A stretch of DNA of 64,000 nucleotides. Source: Bubalus kerabau (lineage: Eukaryota > Chordata > Mammalia > Artiodactyla > Bovidae). The DNA lies in assembly GCF_029407905.1 (NCBI RefSeq), contig NC_073646.1:19610001-19674000 (forward strand), given 5' to 3'. The notes under the pieces are model-generated. The model searched no databases. It saw only the letters and a list, made by a program, of their open reading frames with translations, and had not been told where the DNA came from. This document shows positions 58,479-64,000 of this stretch, piece after piece. The number at the start of each line of letters is the position of its first letter. Position 1 is the stretch's first letter. Both the position numbers and the translations under genes were made by a program.

Positions 58479-59439
58479 ACATTATCCATGAAGTCATAGG
58501 TCTAATATGCTAGTTACGCTTTCATTAATACATGTTAAAAAAATATAGGATAAAAAGTATTCATCAGGCAAAAATCATCTCATGTACCATCAATAGTATA
58601 AAAAAACACCCCTTTGTACACTCATTTCAGCAGCACGTACACTAACAATGTAACCAAAGCCACACTTTGGGGAACAGTGATTTAGTACCAAATCCTTCAT
58701 TGCAGGTAAGGAAACAGGCTCCTAGAGGGGGTGTAACTTGCCCAAAGACACACAGAACTGGTGGCAGACTCTAGACTAGAACTGAGTCCAGTGGTGGTCT
58801 ACTAAAGTAGAATCTACAGATGGGTAAGATGCAGGGAGAATTAGTCCTTGGGGACTTCCCCAAGAAGTGAACTTCAAGGAGTTGCTAAGCCCTTTGACAG
58901 CAGATCCAGGTTTTTCATTTTCTCTGAGAAGCAATACACAAAACATGGTATTTGCCAGTGGACTTTCAAAGAGTGTCTGGATGGGCTGAAATAAATCTGT
59001 TGCTTCCTTCCCGAACTCTCATGTGGTTTTCCCAACCTCACTGAATCTCAAGGCGTGCTGCCAATGATAAAAATGTCTCCTGGATCAGTTTCCCACTTTT
59101 GGATCCAACAATATCCTAGCCACTGATCTCCTGTCCCCATTGCTAGATTCATGCATGCTCTATATGGTTTCAGGAGGAAGATTTTCCATCTCTGGGTTTT
59201 AGGCTAGCTTTGGAAACAGGCTGGAAGTTTCCATTACAGAGTTACTCCAGTATTTCCCAGATACCCAGACCAGGTTTTATTTTCATAGATAGATAACTTG
59301 TGTCTACTATGTGCCCAGCAATGTTTTATACACTGTCCCATACTTCCCATATAAGAGAAGGCAAAATGGTATAGTTCCTGGCCTGTTGGGAGCGGCCAAT
59401 CCATGTTTCACTGTACATGCAGGCAGTTAATAATAACTA
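58479..59439. other. Intron stretch with MIR-like segment
   Basis: Bases 58680-58800 (GGTAAGGAAACAGGCTCCTA, then TTGCCCAAAGACACACAG) resemble reverse MIR. The rest, including 58800-59300, is unrecognised. Confidence 0.5.
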
Positions 59440-59640
59440 ACATTATTAAATGTTTATCTATATGCCAGGCTTTGTGCTGTGTCCTGCAAATGTCTTACTG
59501 ACTCCTCACAACAATTTACTGTGATTATTTTCACTTAATACATGAAGGAAACAAGGCTTAGAGATGCTAAGTGGCTCATCCAAGGTCAAGTGACAAGTAC
59601 ATGGTAAAGTTCAGATGCAAACCCAGACTACACAGATGCT
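59440..59640 (-). repeat. MIR-family remnant
   Basis: ATGCCAGGCTTTGTGCTGTG, then ACTCCTCACAACAATTTACT, ATACATGAAGGAAACAAGGC and CATCCAAGGTCAAGTGAC follow reverse MIR/MIR3 closely. Confidence 0.72.
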
Positions 59641-59937
59641 CTTACCTGTGCACTATGTTCACTTGAAACTTTAAATTCACAGTGAAAGGAAGCATGATTT
59701 CTGTGTATCTAATTTCCTAAAAGTGAGCTACTTTATTGCATTAGGAAATGCATGTATTAAATTAAAATATATATATAACACATTCTGAGTGCCATTTCAT
59801 ACTGATTGAGGGAAGAGTTTGCTCCTTGTAATCTGAAACTATGCAATTTGCACTCTCTTGACCAAAAAAAGAGAAGCCATCAAATTAAAACTAAATGCAT
59901 ATTGTTACTTATCACCAAAATCAACTTTCAGTAATCT
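59641..59937. other. Intron stretch, nothing recognised
   Basis: AT-rich; a short TATATATATAA run near 59770. Confidence 0.5.
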
Positions 59938-60150
59938 TATTCCTGGTGGCTTAGTGGTAAAGAATTTGCCTGCCAATGCAAGGAGATGGGATTCAATCCC
60001 TGGGTGGCGAAGATCCCCTCAAGGAGGAAGTAGCAACCCACTCCAATATTCTTGGCTGGAGAACTCCATGGAGAGAGGAGACTGGGTTATAGTCCACAAG
60101 ATCACAAAGAGTTGCAAAGAGTTGGACAGGACTGACCGATTGAGCACACT
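59938..60150 (+). repeat. Bov-tA SINE
   Basis: The head is ATTCCTGGTGGCTTAGTGGT and the tail GACAGGACTGACCGATTGAG. Confidence 0.92.
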
Positions 60151-60505
60151 CACAACCTTATTCCTACTTTTGGGATACAACTGGAGTATTAATGTGGTAT
60201 AATAAAAAATATATTTGGTCTTTGTCCCCAGTTACTACCAGAGGTCCTAAAACCCCTGGAATTCCTTTACAGATAGACTTCTTGTTATTCATTAAGGAGC
60301 AGGGTTTGGACCACACCTGAGTTTCTTTTTGATAGTTTGAAGAGAGGCTACCTTTGTCAGAAAGCCCAGGCATATGACTAGAACTTTCAGTCCCACCTTT
60401 AGCCCTTAAGGAAGGGAAGGGTGGCTGAAGTTTCATCAACAAAGGTCAGTGCTTTAATAAATTATGCCTACATAAAGGAACCGCAACTGAAACTGAAACA
60501 AGGCT
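60151..60505. other. Intron stretch, nothing recognised
   Basis: A unique block before the paired insertion site. Confidence 0.5.
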
Positions 60506-60515
60506 AGGGGAGCTT

Positions 60516-60972
60516 CCGTATAGTCAAAGCTATGGTTTTTCCAGTAGTCATATATGGATGTGAGAGTTGGACCATAAAGAAAGCTGAGCGCCAAAGAATT
60601 GGTGCTTTTGAACTGTGGTGTTGGAGAAGACTCTTGACAGTCCATTGGACTGCAAGGAGATCAAACCAGTCAATCCTAAAGGAAATCAGTCCTAAATATT
60701 CATTGAAAGGATGGATGCTGAAGCTGAAGCTCCAATACTTTGGCTACCTGATGCGAAGGTCTGACTCACTGGAAAAGACTGTGATGCTGGGAAAGATTGA
60801 AGGCAGGAGGAGAAGGGAATGACAGAGAATGAGATGGTTAGATGGCATCACCAGCATGATGGACATGAGTTTGAGCAAGCTCCAGGAGTTGCTGATGGAC
60901 AGGGAAGCCTGGTGTGCTACAGTCCATTGTGTTGCAAAGAGTAGGACATGACTGAGTGAATGAACTGAACTG
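60516..60972 (+). mobile_element. BovB LINE 3' end with target-site duplication
   Basis: It contains the C-terminal frame (60532-60822, MVFPVVIYGCESWTIKKAE) and the BovB tail. AGGGGAGCTT (60506-60515) and AGGGGAGTTT (60973-60982) flank it. Confidence 0.94.
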
Positions 60973-60982
60973 AGGGGAGTTT

Positions 60983-61190
60983 ATGGCTTCCCAGGTGGCA
61001 CGACCTGCTTGCCAATACAGATAGACGTAAGGGATGCAGGTTTGATCCATGGGTTGGGAAGATTCCCTGGAGAAGGGCATGGCAACCCACTCCAGTAGTC
61101 TTGCCTAGAGAATCCCATGGACAGAGGACCCTGACAGGCTAGTCCATAGGGTTGCAAAGAGTCAGACATGACTGAAGCAACTTAGCACAG
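60983..61190 (+). repeat. Bov-tA SINE with target-site duplication
   Basis: The head is ATGGCTTCCCAGGTGGCACG and the end GACTGAAGCAACTTAGCACAG. AGGGGAGTTT (60973-60982) and AGGGGAGCTT (61191-61200) flank it. Confidence 0.93.
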
Positions 61191-61200
61191 AGGGGAGCTT

Positions 61201-64000
61201 CAGGATTGGTGAATACACTGATGTGCTGGGAGGCTGGCATGCCCACAGGGGACATGGAAGCTCTGTGCCCCTAATTCAAATCTTGCCCTATTCAGGTCTT
61301 CCATTTGGCTGTTTCTGAGTTGTAGCCTTTATAATGAAACTGAATTCATAAATATCACGTTTTACCAGCTAAATGAGTCATATGTTCTAGCAAATTATCC
61401 ATCGTGGGGGAGGGTGGTCATGGGAACCCCTAAATTTGAGGTCTGCCAGGCAAAAGTGCAAGGAGGAATTTGAGACAACCTGATACTTGCGGCTGGCACT
61501 TGAAGTGGGGCAGTCTCCTGAGACTGAGTCATTAACCTGTGGGATCTGCACAAACTCCAGGCAGTTTGTGTCAGAAGTGAACTGTTGGATTCTCAGTGAT
61601 GTCAGAAAATTGTTGAAGGGACAGCATAAGAGATCCATATTACAACCAACTTAACTGATAGTTATTTAATTGAACCACCTCCCTTGATCTAATCATTATA
61701 TCTGTAGCTGTCACCAATTCAGAGCAGTACTTGCCATTTCCAGCACTAGAAGAAAATCTGGCCTTATGTCAGATTCACAAGTACCTGGTAGAATAAAATT
61801 TCTATTAAAAGACTAACGATGTAATGTGACCTGCTAAAGAGACCATGTAATGTTACAGAACTATGAAGTCAAAATATATTTTCTTTAATTATTTTAGTTG
61901 TAGTTTAACTCATATTTAGTCCCCATGAGAAAATCATGAATTACCTCAATAGTTTACATGTAACTGTTCCCTTTGGATAACAGACATTGTTAAATGACAA
62001 TCACCACCACACAGTATTATGTATTTAACTCAAACCCTAATGGACCCAGGAACAATACGTTTGCTCTTGTTTGCCAACTTCTTATTTGTCAAAAACAAAA
62101 GTCAAAAGAGAGATCTCAAGGAAGTTAGGCTTAAGCAGTCAATCATGACCAACTAGTCAATCTTGAAGACCAATCTGGTCAAACCAGACACTGCACTCAT
62201 CCCTTCCCATCAGGAACACACTTTTCAATTAGGGAAGAGAGTACCGTCGTCAGAGACCTGGTCAGGGGCACTGGATTACCCAACTCCAAAGGTCCCCGTT
62301 CTCTTCCTTGTAAATGGTGTTGTCCAGCATTGGGCAACCTTGTGGTCCTGTTCCTTCTGATCCACTCTTCTCCTATCAAGTGCCACTGTTAGCAATTTCC
62401 ACCTTTTCCCAGCTGGACAACCAATGGAATTTCTCCTCACCCTGTGCACATGGCCCACAATATCATCACTGCCACTATTCTGCACTCCCAAAGGCCTGCT
62501 TCCCGAAATGTTCTCCTCCCGAGCAACTGAACCCACATATCTAAATGCCTCTGGAAAGGTCTTTAGACTTTTCTCTTGCATATAATATTAGTAAACCCCC
62601 AAGCAAAATTCTCCTACCATTGACATCAGCTATAACCAACTGTTTTGAGTAAATAACTGGACAAGTGACTAGTTATTTCAAAGAAAAACTAATTTACTAG
62701 GAGAAAAAGAATCACAGAAACATCCTTTAAAATGAACACATCACTCCTTACTTTTGAACTGTACTCACTTAGAATAAAGAAAACGTCACCACTCTGAGAA
62801 TCTGGAACTTCTAGCATGTCTATAATCTTGCCACCCTGAACACATGCTGCTAGAGTCCCAGCACCCTCACTGGAGTGGTATTCCTTGCCTTCCCTTCCTG
62901 TTTAAAGGCAGCCACTAGGTGGTCATCAAGTAGATATAAAGTAAATGTTTAATTGGAAACAAATTTGTTTCACGGATTTTTTTTTTTTTTTTTTAAAGAA
63001 CAAAGCAATTGTAGATATTTTCACAGAGCCATTCTAAAAATGTTTTGTCCATGGATATACCTGGATTTTCCTGTTCATATTCCAAGGCAGGTCACTGGAA
63101 ATGGGAATATGCAGGTCAGCATTTTGCATAGGCATTCTGGACAGCATATAGAAGAGACCAAACACCAAGGATTCAATTAAACTCAAACAAACTCTACTGA
63201 GTGCCTACAAGGACATATTTAAGGCAGTGTAAATGAGAAAACAAAATCAGTGCAGAGAAGTCCTATACCTGCCAGTACCTTCTCTGTAACTTTAAGCAAG
63301 TTTACTAACCTTTATAGATTCCCATTTACCTTCTGCTTTTTTATCTGTTTTCAGCCTCAAAACATTCTGATCGACTGAAATCTTATGGGGAAACCCAATG
63401 TAACAGCAACTTTAGCAGAGTCAAACTTGGGTGTGGTGGTGGGGAGCAGGAGCAGTGAAATGGAAGCTAGACAGCAAGATGAGAGGGTTTTCCATGTCTA
63501 CCACAGATATACTCCAGAAATGACCCCTGAGAGGGCTCTACATAGCCCCGTTTGAAAAATTATCATGCCAGATATTCTAAGATTCTTTGAGGGTCTTCTT
63601 CCTGCTTATTCTTAGCTGGACAAAGAATTAAATGCATTCAATATAGTAAATGCTATGACTTGAGTCTTATTCAGAATCAAAGTTATAGGTCACACACCAA
63701 CTCACTTTTAGGCAAACATTGCAGAATCCAAATACTTCATCAACCAAAAAGAGCTAAAGCTATAACCAAACTCTGTGATCTTGATATGGTAGAAATGATC
63801 TACTTTTAAAATAATGAGAGCAGGTTTTTCCAAAGCACTGTATCCTAGACTGACCAGCAGAGATTAAGGCAAAAATGACAAGTCCTACACTATGCAGTGA
63901 TGCTACCCAAGATCCTTGGTCAGTCATCATATCTGGTCTGGATCTTCAGGCCTTGGTGACAGAATCATTTTCAGTACCCAGGTCCTGAGGCTGAATCCTC
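61201..64000. other. Intron stretch, nothing recognised
   Basis: 2.8 kb with no confident repeat or exon. A T18-type run lies at about 62977-62994. Minus and plus frames of 60-101 codons (61387-62581) show no family resemblance. No CpG-rich promoter is seen at the right edge. Confidence 0.45.

Larger units (their letters stand above)
18170..64000 (-). other. DCUN1D3: DCUN1D3 first intron (inferred, continues past window)
   Basis: No further exon, CpG-rich promoter or other functional gene is visible from the 5' UTR acceptor to the window end. In mammals DCUN1D3 has a distant non-coding first exon near LYRM1, so this whole 45.8-kb span is best read as intron 1. The repeats below lie inside it. 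Confidence 0.65.

Noticed and set aside
62197..62581. 101-codon minus-strand ORF near the right edge
   Set aside because: No recognisable domain, no splice context and no upstream promoter features.
1..64000. CRISPR arrays, phage or bacterial defence systems
   Set aside because: No short regularly spaced direct repeats or prokaryotic genes; the sequence is ordinary mammalian nuclear DNA.

Overview
This is a window of ruminant (bovid-type) nuclear DNA. The evidence is the retroposon set: BovB (RTE-class) LINEs, Bov-tA and BovA2 SINEs whose 3' halves match the BovB tail, and older cetartiodactyl CHR-type, MIR, L2 and L1M repeats. The sequence shows spliced, low-density coding with canonical GT/AG introns. 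I see no bacterial operon, phage, CRISPR array or compact accessory system.

Left end (about 0.26-5.6 kb, + strand): the last four coding exons of a gene I recognise as REXO5 (RNA exonuclease 5, NEF-sp). Their phases join into one 212-codon C-terminal reading frame that carries an RRM, followed by a stop and an AATAAA. Then comes a tail-to-tail intergenic stretch (about 5.6-10.3 kb) holding old repeats. Next, on the - strand, is DCUN1D3 (DCN1-like protein 3). Its two coding exons (17634-18064 and 15558-16041) join to exactly 304 codons plus stop. A long 3' UTR probably runs down to about 10.3-10.6 kb, and the coding exon begins with 5' UTR containing upstream ATGs. The synteny REXO5 (+) / DCUN1D3 (-) matches the known mammalian order.

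Right three quarters (18.2-64 kb): I read this as the first (5' UTR) intron of DCUN1D3. No CpG-rich promoter or non-coding first exon is visible before the window ends. It is a retroposon graveyard with eight BovB pieces in both orientations (one inserted inverted inside another), many Bov-tA monomers and BovA2 dimers, several with clear target-site duplications, and L2, MIR, L1M and CHR-2 remnants. It also holds a processed TIMM44 retropseudogene (44464-46204) with a 15-bp target-site duplication. A 2.3-kb repeat-poor block (47.06-49.36 kb) contains a 25-bp palindrome and is the best candidate for conserved regulatory sequence.

The genes do not form a pathway. REXO5 is an RNA 3'-5' exonuclease and DCUN1D3 is a membrane-anchored co-E3 for cullin neddylation; they are simply neighbours. 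I found nothing that I would call a previously undescribed biological system. The most useful points are the DCUN1D3 upstream ORFs, its poly(U)-rich 3' UTR, the inverted BovB pair, the palindrome, and the tripled target site at 60.5-61.2 kb.
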